A stretch of 64,000 bases of DNA from Solanum dulcamara (Eukaryota > Streptophyta > Magnoliopsida > Solanales > Solanaceae), in assembly GCF_947179165.1 (NCBI RefSeq), contig NC_077242.1, positions 47,075,097 through 47,139,096 on the forward strand, written 5' to 3'. Positions 45,085 through 56,579 of the stretch are shown piece after piece. A program made the position numbers and the translations under genes. The notes beneath the pieces are model-generated. The model did not search any database. It was not told the origin of the DNA and saw nothing but the letters and a program-made list of their open reading frames with translations. How positions within the stretch are numbered: position 1 is the first letter of the stretch; each line of letters starts with the position of its first letter.

Positions 45085-47348
45085 TGCCACTACCCGACCT
45101 AGGGCCAAGTCATTAAAAGGCGATTAGAATCCCGAAAGACTCCAACAAAGCCTCTTAGCATAACATTCTTGAGCATACATAAATAAATTAAGCAATAAAG
45201 CTAAATCAAGATACGTAAGCAAACTCTCATATAAAATATATGTCTCAAAATGAGAAATGACAACATAGAATCTTTTAATTCTAACATACGACTAGATGGG
45301 GGTATGTGACAATCTCCCAGCTCACCCAATTGAAAACATCGAAGTAATGAAGTATAACTATCAAATACAAAATAAATGTCATGTCATCAAATTGTGAGAA
45401 CTCACCAACATGGAGCTAATAGTAAACTCTATCCACCAGTGGGAAGAAGATGAACGTGATCATCGGTCCCTACATTATGATACAATGTAGGTAAAATGTA
45501 TGAGTTAGTACATCTAATGCACTAAGTATGTGAGAATATGCATGAACAATAAGCATAGAACATAGTCAATATGAATTATGGGATACAAGACTAATATCTT
45601 TAAAACATGAGTAAAGTCATGAAAAAATTAAAATATTTATCTCATTGTTCAATGCATCAAAGAATGTCATAATCATCATAAGAACTCATAACTCAACTGA
45701 AACTGTGTGGAATAGGACCTTTAACCGACATGTAAGACCATGCGAGCTAATACATGGAATCCGATTACTCTTGCATCGAGAAAGGGAGTTTACCTTGCCA
45801 GGGCATATCCATTAAATAACTCTTTTAACTTTTCTATGTGGATCCACTAGCTTCTCCATATTTGCATATGTAAACCTATGCGGGTAGCGTAGTTTGGGAC
45901 TAAAGGTTGCTAGTAGAATTTCCTTGGGTAACTACCTACATTACTAGACCAAATCCCACCTAAAAGTACTCTCGGTGTTGAGTTAATATCCCAAAGAAAC
46001 TCATAAAATATGATCATAAACATCATAGGGAAACATAATACTAATATCAATCCATATTTATAAAATACCATAAGAATAGTTCATGTAACATCATCATAAT
46101 AAAAGCATAAGATTAGCTCATCTATCATATAACTAATGCAATATGGGTGAAGGCCTTCCATTGTTACATATCTTTGATCATAAAGATATTTAAGGACTTA
46201 GCTTACCCTATCTTTAAATTTGCTTGAAACATCATAGAATCATCATTCACGAACTTCTTTGCATAAAGAATCTTTAATTTATAGCATAAAACTTTCATAG
46301 AATATAACTTGAAAAATTAAGATCATATATCATAAATCATAATTGAAACTAGTATATAGATTGGGTCATTGAAATTCAACTTTACATAATGCAATATGAT
46401 GTGATTATGTATAATTAGAATAATAACATTGAATAATGTCATAATTGATAAAACCCAATGAGAATAATGCAGTCAGGGCTTTTAATTGAAGAGATTACAA
46501 TTGGAATTGAGAAGAAATCTCTGAAATTCCATGGGTGAAAGGTACCCATTTATGAAGTCTCACATACCTTGGCCTTGATGAAGCCCAAATTTATGAAAAT
46601 AAAAGCTTGACCTTGAAGAACCCTTTGAATTGCTTGAGGGAGAAGAAGACCTTGAGGGAAAACTTGGGAGAGAGAGTTTTAGATTTTGGTAGTTATGTTT
46701 TAGAATTAGAGGGTTAGAAGACTTTAGGGTAGTTAATAGGTTTAAATCTATCCTTAAAAACCATCCTTATTAATCAAAGAAATATAGCGAGATGACTAAA
46801 ATAACCCTCGTTAAATTTGAATCTGAAACCTAAAACGGACATTCACCATAAATAATTGAAGGCAGTACGGTCCGTGGTTACCTCCATGGTGACGGACTTG
46901 GGATTTGTAGGAAAATGTTTTTGGAATGAGACCCACCACGGCCTGTTATGGGCACCATGGTCCGTGGAGGTTTTCTTGGACTTGCATTCCTGGGCTTTGC
47001 AAGAAAGTTTCAGGACTTTCTCCATGGAGAACTTCATGGTCCGTGGAGGATAATACTGTCCGTTAACATGGATCATGAAAAGGATCCTGGCAGGAAGCCT
47101 CTAGAGGTGTCCATCACAGGAGCCATAATGGTCTGTATTCTGAACTATGGCTCATGGCGGCCCTCGTGGTCCTCCTCTACGAATCCCAATTGACAGGGCA
47201 TGGATCACGATGGCCCTTCATGGCCTGTGGTACTCTTAAAGGCCTGTAGTGGGTCTTGTGAAGGCCACCTAGTGCCAAAAGGTGATTTTTTCTAGGATTC
47301 CATATTTTGTTCCTCATTTTCCATCTTTCCAATTTTCTGAGTCTTATA
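45085..47348 (-). repeat. 3' LTR of element C
   Basis: 2264 bases. On the minus strand it starts TATAAGACTCAGAAAATTGG (TG eroded to TA) and ends CGGGTAGTGGCA. It is collinear with 52354-54642, for example GGGAAACATAATA, TTGCATCGAGA and the block with CTTTGCATAA. End sequence around GGCCCTAGGTCGG matches B's LTR end. Confidence 0.9.
46860..47265 (-). repeat. CACGG/CCGTG palindrome cluster in 3' LTR C
   Basis: Words include AGTACGGTCCGTGG, CCACGGCCTG, CATGGTCCGTGGAGG, ACTTCATGGTCCGTGG and CTGTCCGTTAACATGG. It keeps small ORFs open on both strands (46843-47193), which I regard as noncoding. The counterpart is at 54130-54560. Confidence 0.7.
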
Positions 47349-47362
47349 ATATCTCACCCTTT
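47349..47362 (-). promoter_or_regulatory. polypurine tract of element C
   Basis: On the minus strand AAAGGGTGAGATAT directly precedes the 3' LTR start, parallel to F's CTAAGGGGGAGATAT and B's AAGAGGGAGATAT. Confidence 0.8.
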
Positions 47363-47659
47363 GAAATATTTATCATCGAATGGGACTCAAGCTAGTATGA
47401 ATGAAGTAGGAAAGGAATGTAACAACCCAATATGAATGCAAAATATCTCAATAATGCATAAAACATTATATTTTAATCTCAAGCTAAAACATGACTTTAA
47501 AATTTATTTCATGAGAATGAATGCAAATGAAACTATGAGAACGACTGAAATACATGATTTGGGCTGGTTGGATCATGAAAAATCTAAATATCTTAAATAG
47601 GAACAGAAGGAAACATATAAGGATATCAGGATATCATATCGACTTTAAGTTTCCCATGT

Positions 47660-50600
47660 AGTACCCTCAACATCTTGGTTCCTCCACAACACTTTAGCTG
47701 AAGCTATTTCTTTGTTTCTCACCTTACTAACTAGTCAATCCAAGATCTCAACTGAAACTTCTTCATATGAAAGACTCTCTTTAACTCAATGATTTCCAAT
47801 GGCATAATGGAGCTAGGATCACCAACAAACTTCCTCAACAAAGACACATGGAACATCGGATGCACCAACGCCAAATTAGAAAGGAAATCCAACTCATAAG
47901 ACACCTTACCAATCTGCCTCAAAATCTGACATTGGACAACATACTGAGGAATTAGCTTCCCTTTCTTACCAAAATGCATCACACCCTTTATGAGTGATAT
48001 TTTCAAGTAAACCCAATTATTAACCTCAAATTCAAGTTCCCTTCTTCTCATATCCGAATAGGATTTTATTGTCTTTGGTATGTTTACAATCTTTCTCTAA
48101 TGAGTCAAACCATCTCCATAGACTCAAATACAAACTCAGGTCCTATCAAAGTAACTTCACATACCTCAAACTAACCGATAGGGGATTTACACTACCTATC
48201 ATATAAAACCTCAAATGGAGCCATCTCAATACTAGAGCGATAATTGTTATTATGAGTAAAGTCTATAAATGGAAAATGATCATCCTAATTTCACCTAAAA
48301 TCAATAACACATGCTCTCAACATGTCCTCTAATGTCTAAATGCTATGCTTGGCCTGACCATCCGTCTGTGGGTGAAAAGTTGTACTAAGCTTCACTTAAG
48401 CACCAAGACCCATTTTGAAGGATCTCTAAAACTGAGATATAAACTGAGTACCTCAATTTGAAATAATAGGCAATAAAATACCATGAAGCTTAGTCAATTC
48501 TTGGATATATAATATAGCATAGTCCTCAGCTGAATATGATGTCTTAACAAGAAGGAATAAGATAACTTAGTCACTCGGTCAACAATTATCCAAATAGAGT
48601 CATATTGCCTACGAATACGAGGCAAATCAGTAACGAAATCCATATTCAAGGCTTCCCACTTTCAAATAGGAATCTCAATGTCTTGAGCCAAAACTCCCAA
48701 TTTTTGATGCTCAACCTTCACTTGTTGATAATTAGGACACTTGGCTACAAATTTTGAAATATCTCTCTCCATGCCATTCTGCTAATACACATCCCTCAAA
48801 TCTCGATACATTTTTGTGGAACCAAGATTAATAGAATACCACGGACTATGAGTCTCAGAAAATATCATATCTTTTAAGCCATCAACATTTCGAACACAAT
48901 CGACTTTGATATCTCAACACACCATCTCCTACTTGGGAGAAATCCTCAATGGCTTTTTTGGCAATCGCTTTCTTCAATTAGACCAAAGTGGTATCACTAT
49001 CTTGCTTTGTGTTCACATCTGCAAAGAGATATGATTCAGAGAAATTTTGCACAACAACTCACCATCCTTCGGAATCAATCAATCGAACACCCAAATGAGC
49101 GAACCTATGCATATCCTGAACTAGCTCTTTCTTACCATCATCAATTAGAGCAATACTATTTAAGGACAACCTACTAAGAGCATCGGCAACCATATTTACC
49201 TTACCCAGATTGTATAGAACACTATATTATTTTCCTTCGACAACTCAAGCCATCTCTTTTGTCGAAGGTTCAAATCCTTTTGGGTGAACACATATTACAA
49301 ACTCTAGTGATCGGTGAAAATATCCATATGGACACCATAGAGATAGTGTCTCTATAGCTTCAAAGCAAATACCAACGCCGCAAACTCCAAATCATGAGCT
49401 GGGTAATTCTTCTCATGTTCATTAAGTTGCCTTGAAGCATATGATATCACCTTATCATTTTAAATTAGAACAAAACCTAGACCAACTCGTGAAGCATCAT
49501 AATACACAACAAACCCATTAGAACCATCTAGTAGAGTCAACACTAAAGTGGAGGTACGCATGTCCTTCAACCCTTGGAATATCTTCTCACATGCCTCGGT
49601 CCATTAAAACTTCACCATATTTTGAGTCAGAGTATTCAAGGGCGATGCAATGGAAGAGAAACCTATCACAAATGACTATAATAACCAACTAAGCCCAAGA
49701 AAATCTGAATATCAGAAGAAGACAATGGTTTAGGCCAATTCTTAAATGCCTCGGTCTTCTTTGGATCAATTATAATTCCTTATCAAGAAAAATTATTACC
49801 AATAAACGCAACTAACCTTAACAAAAATTCACATTTACTAAACTTTGCATACAATTCATGGTCCTTGAAAATTTGTAACATAATCCTCAAATGTTCGGCA
49901 TGCTCATCCTTATTGTGTGAGTGGATAAAAATATCATCAATGAAGACAATCACAAGAAAATCTAAGTATTTCTTGAAATCCCTATTCATCAAATCCATAA
50001 AAGCTGCAGGGGCATTCGTTAGTCCAAAAGACATAGCCAAATATTCAAAGTGACCATATTGAGTTCTTAAAGTCATCCTCGGAATGTCATATTTCGTTAG
50101 TTGGAGTTGATGATAACTTGATCAAAGATCGATCTTTGAAAAGTAGCTTGCTACTTCAAATTTATCAAATAAGTCATGAATCCTTGGAATGGTATACTTA
50201 TTCTTAATTGTGACCTTGTTAAATTGTTGATAATCAATACATATACGAATCCTTCTTTTTGACAAAGAAAACTGGAACATCCCATGGAGAGATACTTGGT
50301 CTAATGAAATCCTTATCTAGTAAGTCCTTCAACTAATCCTTCAACTCTTTGAATTCTATAATAGCCATTTAGTAAAGAGGAATAGAGATAGGCTGAGTAT
50401 CAAGAAGAATATCTATACCGAAATCTATTTCCTTTTCGGGAGGAATACCTGGGAGATCATATGGAAAAACTTTTGAAAATTCATTTACAACTGAAATTGA
50501 CTCGAGAGAAGGAATTTTAGAGTTAGTATCTTTAACCCAAACTAGATGATAGATACAACCTTTGGAAATCATTTTCCAAGCTTTAAGGTATGAGAGAAAT

Positions 50601-51020
50601 TGACCCTTAAGCATAGAATTACTAACTTTCTATTCTAGGACTGGCTCATTTGGAAACTAAAATGTAACCACACGGGTTCTACAACATATAGAGGCATAAC
50701 ATGGCTGATGCCAATCCATACCAAGAATAACATCAAAATTGGTCATATCAAGCTTTACTAAATCAATGGAGGTGACTTTATAAAAAAATGAAAATTGACG
50801 ATTTCTAGACTCTTTTAGCCAAAACTTAATCATAAATCAAAATATAGACCAAAAAGGATCTAGTAAGATCTTGGGACAAACAATAAATCTCATAGAAAGA
50901 TAAGGAGTATCAAATGATAGGGTAGAACCTAGATCTAATAATTCATTAACATCAAAGTAAAAGACTTTCAACATACTAGTCACAAGATCAGGGAATCCTA
51001 TAACTCCTGATAAGTCTAAA
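47660..51020 (-). pseudogene. pol pseudogene of element C (PR, RT, RNase H, integrase, tail)
   Basis: Minus strand, right to left. PR: LDLGSTLSFDTPYLSMRF (Asp kept, Ser of D-S-G changed to Leu) and DVILGMDWHQPCYASIY. RT (50614-49783): [20 protein letters not shown]; then [20 protein letters not shown] and the active site VIVFIDDIF with both Asp intact (49933-49944). RNase H (about 49450-49180): [27 protein letters not shown]-like block, QKDLNLRQKRWLELSKENN. Integrase core (about 48660-48280): ALNMDFVTDLPRIRRQYDSI keeps the first Asp; the second is Asn before a stop (IISN), the Glu is Lys (GQAKH). Tail (48051-47731): FEVNNWVYLKISLIKGVMHF and HPMFHVSLLRKFVGDPSSIM. Several stops and frameshifts interrupt it. 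Order and length fit a full chromovirus-type pol. Confidence 0.95.
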
Positions 51021-51039
51021 GGGCATAAAATCTATTTTG

Positions 51040-52128
51040 GCGTTGACCGCCACCCAAAATAGTAGCACGCTGATCCTGATGACTAGTATCTTGAGTCTGA
51101 ACTTGGGGCCTAACCCAACCCCTATTTTCCCTTGTATAATTACCGGGCTTTCCTCAATTGAAACAAATATACAAACCCACTAAGCACTCCCCTTTATGTT
51201 TTTTTTCACACTTCTTACATGGAGGGATAACTTGACCACCCGAAACACCACCTTGTGCCTTAGAATTTGGAACCTTGTCTTTCTCAAATTTTGGAGCCAA
51301 AGTGTTTGAAGAACCTTTTCCTTGTAACCTTTGGCCTTGTCGAAAATGACCATTTCCACCACCAGATTTCTTATGAGAAAATGCATCTTCATACTGAGCC
51401 CTCTTGAACTCCCTTGCATTTCTCTCCTTAAGCTTTTCTCCTTCAATTTATTTTGCATAAGTCATGAGCCTATAGATGTCCATTTATTTGATATGCCTAG
51501 AGGTTTGACATTCCTTCATAAACAAGTCTGACACTACCAAAATAAAATTGCTCAATTAGGTGCAAGAGTCGACTACCAGGGATGGAGCATATTTGGACAA
51601 CTTTATGAACATGAGGACATACTCTTTCACACTCATGTTCCCTTGCTTGAGGTTGATAATTTCCAATACCTTTGTCACCCTCAGCTCAAGTGTCAAGAAC
51701 TAATTAATAAATAAAACTTTGAACTATTCCCAACCTATGAGACCATCCTCAACCATTTTAGGTTTCCACTGATTATACCACACTTGAGCGATACCCTTGA
51801 GTTGGTGGGCTGCTAATTCCGCTTTCTCTTCCAAAGACACTCCCATAATCTCAAAAAAATTTTACAACTCATCAATAAAGCTTTGGGATCCTCATCAACC
51901 TTGGATCTATGAAACTCAGAATGGTTCATCCTTGTGAAATTGATAACCCTCAAAGATGGATTAGTCACAAGTTCAGGAGCATCTACCCCTTGATTCACTT
52001 GAGTAGTCATGGCTTGGGCTAGCATTTGAAAAGTGAATCGAAATTCCACATTTGTCACTTGATCATTCAAAGGAGAATTTGGAGCTTGTGGATCCTCTTC
52101 AACATTTCTTTGAATGGGATGTATTCAT
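51040..52128 (-). pseudogene. gag pseudogene of element C
   Basis: The start is taken at ATG 52128 (MNTSHSKK), followed by a frameshift into NVEEDPQAPNSPLNDQVTNV. A capsid block (about 51960-51560) reads VINFTRMNHSEFHRSKVDED, GVSLEEKAELAAHQLKGIAQ and QWKPKM. It continues with LKQGNMSVKEYVLMFIKLSK and MDIYRLMTYAK. The zinc knuckle (51124-51165) reads CFN, stop, GKPGNYTREN: only the first Cys remains, while the second Cys is a stop and the His is Asn. It parallels B's gag block for block. Confidence 0.9.
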
Positions 52129-52337
52129 AGAGTCATAATTTTGTAATCATAAAGAGAAAGCAATATAGGAGAAAATCTTAGAGTTCAACTCTATAACATA
52201 TTGAGATCATGAAAGAAGTGAACTGATCCCTAAGACACCTTATATCCTCCTATTCATAGATGTGGCATACTTCATACCAATGAACAAGACTCTACTTGAC
52301 GTGAAATGTTAGATTCCCTAGGATACTTGAACCTTGG

Positions 52338-52349
52338 GCTCTGATACCA
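52338..52349 (-). promoter_or_regulatory. primer binding site of element C (tRNA-iMet)
   Basis: GCTCTGATACCA on the plus strand is the exact complement of TGGTATCAGAGC, four bases left of the 5' LTR. It confirms minus orientation. Confidence 0.95.
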
Positions 52350-52353
52350 AGTT

Positions 52354-54642
52354 TGTCAAAACTCAACCTAGGGCCTAGTTGTAACATGGCAATTAGAATC
52401 TCAAAGAACCCAAACCAAACCTCTTTGCATAACATTGTTAATCATATATTAGGAAATTAAGCAATAAATCTAAATCAAGATATGGAACCAAACTCATAAC
52501 TACAACATTAGTCACAAAATGAAATACGACAACATAGACTCTTTTAATTCTAACCTACCTCTACTACTAAATTAGGGCATGAAACAATATCCCAACTCAC
52601 CCAATAGAAAACATAGAAGTAATAAAGTATAATTATCAAATGTGAAGTAAATGTCATGTTATCGAAATGTGAGGACTCACCAACATAAAGCTAATAGTAA
52701 ACTCTAGACACGAGCGGAAAGAGGTTGAATGTGATTGTCGGTCCCTATATTATGATACAATATAGTCAAAAAGTATGAATTAGTACATGGAATGCAAAAA
52801 GTATGTGAGAGTATGCATGAACAATAAGCATAGGACATAGTCAATATAAATCATGGAATGCAAGACCAATATATTTAAAGCATGAGTAAAGTCATGCAAA
52901 CATTAAAATATTTATATCACTGGTCAATGCATAAAAAACCTTATAATCAGAATAAGAACTTGTAAATCAACTAAAACCTTTTGGGATAGGACCTTTAACA
53001 AACAAGTAAGACCATGCGAGCTAATATACTGAATCCGATGACTCTTGCATCGAGATAAGGGAGGCTACCTTATCAAGGCATACCCATTAAATAACACTTT
53101 TAACTTTGCTATGTGAATCCACTAGCTTTTCCATATTGGCATAGGTAAATATATGCGAGCAACATAGTTTGGAACTAAAGATTGCTACTAGAATTCAATT
53201 GAGTAATTAACTACAGTATTGGACTAAACCCTACCAAACCGTCCTCTCATTGCTTAGTCAATATCCCAACGAAACTCATAAGATATGATCATAAACATCA
53301 TAGGGAAACATAATAACTAATATCAATCCATTTTTATAAAACATCAAAAGAATATGTCATCTAACATCATCATAGTAAATCATAAGATTAGCTCATTTAT
53401 CATATAACTTATGCAATGTAGGTATAGGCCTTCCATCATTATATATCATTTTCATAAACATGTTTAGTGAATTAGCTTGTCCTATGTTTAACTTTGCTTG
53501 AAATATCATAGAATCATCCTTCATGAACTTCTTTGCATAACGTATCTTTAATTTATAGCATAAAGCTTTTATAGAATATAACTTGAAAATTATGATCATA
53601 TGTCATAAATCATATTTGAAACTAGCATATAGCTTGGGCCATTGAAATTCAAGTTTAAATCTTGAAATATGAAGTGAACTATGCATAATTAGACTAATAA
53701 CATTGAAAAATATCATAATTAAGAAGACCTAATGAGAATCATGCAATTAATGCTTTTAATTAAAGAAATTACAATAGGAATTGAGAAGAAATATTTAGGA
53801 TTCCATTGGTGAATGGTAACCATTATTGAAGCCCCATATACCTTGACCTTGATGAGCCCTAAATTAATAAGAATGAAATCTTGACCTTAAAGAACCCTTT
53901 GAATTGATAGGGAGAAGAAGACCCTGAGAGAAAACTTGGGAGAGAGTTTTGGATTTTGGGAGTTATGTTTTAGAATGAGAGGTTTACATGGATTTAGGGT
54001 AGTTAACATGTATGAATCTAGCCTTACAAATTGTCCTTATTCATTAAGGAAATACAGGGAAGAGACTAAAATAACCCTCATTATATTTAAATTTGGAACC
54101 CAAAATAGACCTTCGCTACATACCGTTGAAGGCACTACGTCTGTGGTCCCTTCGTGGTGAGGGACTTGGGATTTGTAGTAAAGAGTTTTTGGAAAGAGGC
54201 GAAACACAAGACCCAGCACGGCTTTTTATGGGCAAAACGGTCTATGATGGTCCTCCGTGGTGGTTTACTTAGACTTGCATCCTTGGGGTTTGTAGGGAAG
54301 TTTCAGGACTTCCACTATAGAGACCTTGATGGTCTATGGAAGACAATACGGTCCGTTAATAAGGATTGTGAAAAGAATCCTAATAGGAGGCCTACAGAAG
54401 TGTCCACCATAGGAGCCATAATGGTCCATGGTCTGCACCATGGCTCGTGGTGGCCCCTCGTGATCCTCACCTATGAAACCCAAGTAAAAGGGCATGGACC
54501 AAAAATGCCCTACAAGGTCTGTGGTTCTCTTTACGGCCCATAGCGGGTCTCGTGAAGGCCACCTGGTGCAAAAAGCTGTATTTTTCTGGGATTTCATGTT
54601 TTGTTCCTCATTTTTCATCTTTCCAACTTTCGGGATCTTACA
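52354..54642 (-). repeat. 5' LTR of element C
   Basis: 2289 bases. On the minus strand it begins TGTAAGATCCCGAAAGTTGG and ends CTAGGTTGAGTTTTGACA; both ends are intact. The palindrome cluster is at 54130-54560. It is visibly diverged from the 3' LTR, more than N's pair, so C looks older than N. Confidence 0.92.
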
Positions 54643-54647
54643 TTCAT
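54643..54647 (+). repeat. target-site duplication of element C, right copy
   Basis: TTCAT, matching CTCAT at 45080-45084 except for the first base. Confidence 0.8.
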
Positions 54648-55150
54648 AAATAAATTTAAGCTTACACATATTGACACATAGGTTTTCCCTTTATGTATAT
54701 CACCACTATATAGATTGACAGGGCTCAAAATCCCCATTGTGTTTGGGGATTAAATTAGTGTTTTCAAAAAAGATAGGGTATCATTTGGTCGAGTGACTAT
54801 GATGCAACCCTAATACATTCATTATATATTTCGATCATTCTCTCACATTGTTGGCTTTGACATCCACTTCCACTTGAGCTATGTGCATACATTGAGCTAG
54901 AACCCATTCATTTTTGCTTATGTCTTTCAATATTTTTTTCATTTCATATCAGCATCATTTCATTGTGAAGCTTATAGTGCTTTATACTTTTTAGCTCAAA
55001 CTCTTTGGTTCTCTTTTGCCGAAGACTTTTGACTACACTTTCACAATTATCTTTTCTATCCTTCTCCCCCAAACTTAGGTTTTTAGCCTATTTCACAATT
55101 TTTAGCATATGAGGAGGCATGATTGTTTTAAGATAAAGAATTACATTGGT
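54648..55150 (-). other. noncoding DNA of element D right of the C insertion
   Basis: No coding similarity. On the minus strand it contains CCTAAGTTTGGGGGAGAAGG (about 55059-55078), the AAGTTTGGGGG word that I associate with Athila/Tat elements near their 3' end. That would make this the tail of a D-like element rather than its gag; the geometry is unresolved. Confidence 0.5.
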
Positions 55151-55710
55151 TCAACATATGCAACAAGGTGGCAAAAGAATTTAATTTAGGCTCAATAATG
55201 GTTGTCTAGGACTGTGTCATTTCAAAGGAATTTTTGGGTTCCTTTGTGTGATATTTACGCTTTAACACTTTACTTTTCAATTTATTGTACACGAGGCCTT
55301 GAACTTGGATTGGCTGGAGTTTCAGGTTAGTACCGTTGTTTTGTGATGGGTGTTTACCAGCTTCTTGTATGATGTGTTATTTTGGTGTAAATTGTGGATT
55401 TTTGGTGGGTTGCATTCATATAAATTTCTTTAACTTTAAACATGACTTAATAACGGTAATGGAAGGGGACTCCAGTTTTAAGCCCCTTTTTACTTGGTTT
55501 TGCCATATTTTCTTCTTGTTATGCACTACGAGGTAAGATATGTATTGACTTTACTGAAGAAACTTATTTTTGTAGGGAAATATACTAATTGGGACTTGTG
55601 TCTTCAAAATGGAATTTACTCAAATAACTTGGAAAGTTGTGATAATAGCGTGACTTGAACGACAAGATATTATTTGGTTGCATGGTTCTTTTCTGTATTT
55701 TTAGTTACTA

Positions 55711-55870
55711 CTGATAAGCCTGAGGTACCATTTTTGGTGTCCCATTGACCTAGTTCTGGGCTACTTTTTATTATTTTACTTGTAGATAAGTCTGAAGTAT
55801 CATTTTGTGCGGCCAATCTATACATATTAGGGTTATTATTTTATTTTTGATAAGTCCAAGGTTCCATTCC
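55711..55870. repeat. three imperfect repeats, 60-75 bp spacing
   Basis: GATAAGCCTGAGGTACCATT (about 55712), GATAAGTCTGAAGTATCATT (about 55786) and GATAAGTCCAAGGTTCCATT (about 55848) head three successive units. Confidence 0.6.
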
Positions 55871-56058
55871 AAGCAGCTCGAGGGTTCTTCCAGGCATCTA
55901 ACTTTATGAATTTTGCAACTAAATTGCATCATCTTGTCTTATTATATGATTGTGCTTTTTTTGCTCTTTTATTGGTAATGTGTGAGTTTTTCTATGCTCG
56001 ATTATATTCGCTATTTGTTGAACTGTTAGTTTGTAGTTTTAGCACTACCTTACTCCCT

Positions 56059-56084
56059 TATATATATATATATATATATATATA
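56059..56084. repeat. (TA)13 microsatellite
   Basis: Twenty-six bases of uninterrupted TA. Confidence 0.95.
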
Positions 56085-56579
56085 AGGCCTATGAGGCGTA
56101 CTGAGTATCTCATATTTTTGTACTAATGCTGTATTTCTGCATCTTTTTCAGATGTAGCTCCGAGTATGCGATACCCTCCGTGAGCATTGATCTCCATTGC
56201 CCATTATAGACTTGGATTGTGGTGAGCAGTTGGCATCCAAAGAGTTGTTACTTTTTCTCTTTTGTACTAACTTGTATATTTTGTATTTTTACTAGTCAGT
56301 TCTCTTGTACATATATATTTTCTTTAATTAGTATCTCCTATATGGGTAACCCCAAGTCCGAGGTTTTTTCTAGCGACATTCTATTTTCTCGGTCACTTTC
56401 AGGCCCCGTTTGTATATTTTGGATCGTATTATGAATTTATGATATCACTTATTTCTTTATAAGATATTCCTACTTCCATTGTTCTTATTATTATTATTTT
56501 AATTGAATTACTGTCTTTTGCAAGTTTTTCTTTGGGGATTTAGGCTTGCCTAATTGGAGGGTGTAGTAGGCGCCATTAT

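Larger units (their letters stand above)
45085..54642 (-). mobile_element. Ty3/gypsy chromovirus-type element C, structurally complete
   Basis: 9558 bases on the minus strand: 5' LTR 52354-54642, PBS 52338-52349, gag 52128-51040, pol 51020-47660, polypurine tract 47349-47362, 3' LTR 45085-47348. It is the only element in the window with both LTRs, both primer sites and all expected domains. Point decay has disabled it. It is inserted in element D's noncoding DNA. Confidence 0.95.
55151..56579 (+). repeat. plus-strand LTR relic interrupted by element E
   Basis: The later part (about 56090-56579) has the layout of an A-type LTR 3' end: GGCGTACTGAGTATCTC, then TTTTTCAGATGTAGCTCC, GTGGTGAGCAGTTGG, and GGCTTGCCTAATTGGAGG with TAGGCGCCATTA just before E. 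No partner LTR or coding region was found. The first 500 bases are unassigned. Confidence 0.55.

Noticed and set aside
54154..54543. 129-codon plus-strand ORF, with a similar ORF at 46948-47193
   Set aside because: Both lie antisense in C's two LTRs across the palindrome clusters. Being in both LTRs reflects LTR duplication, not coding conservation.
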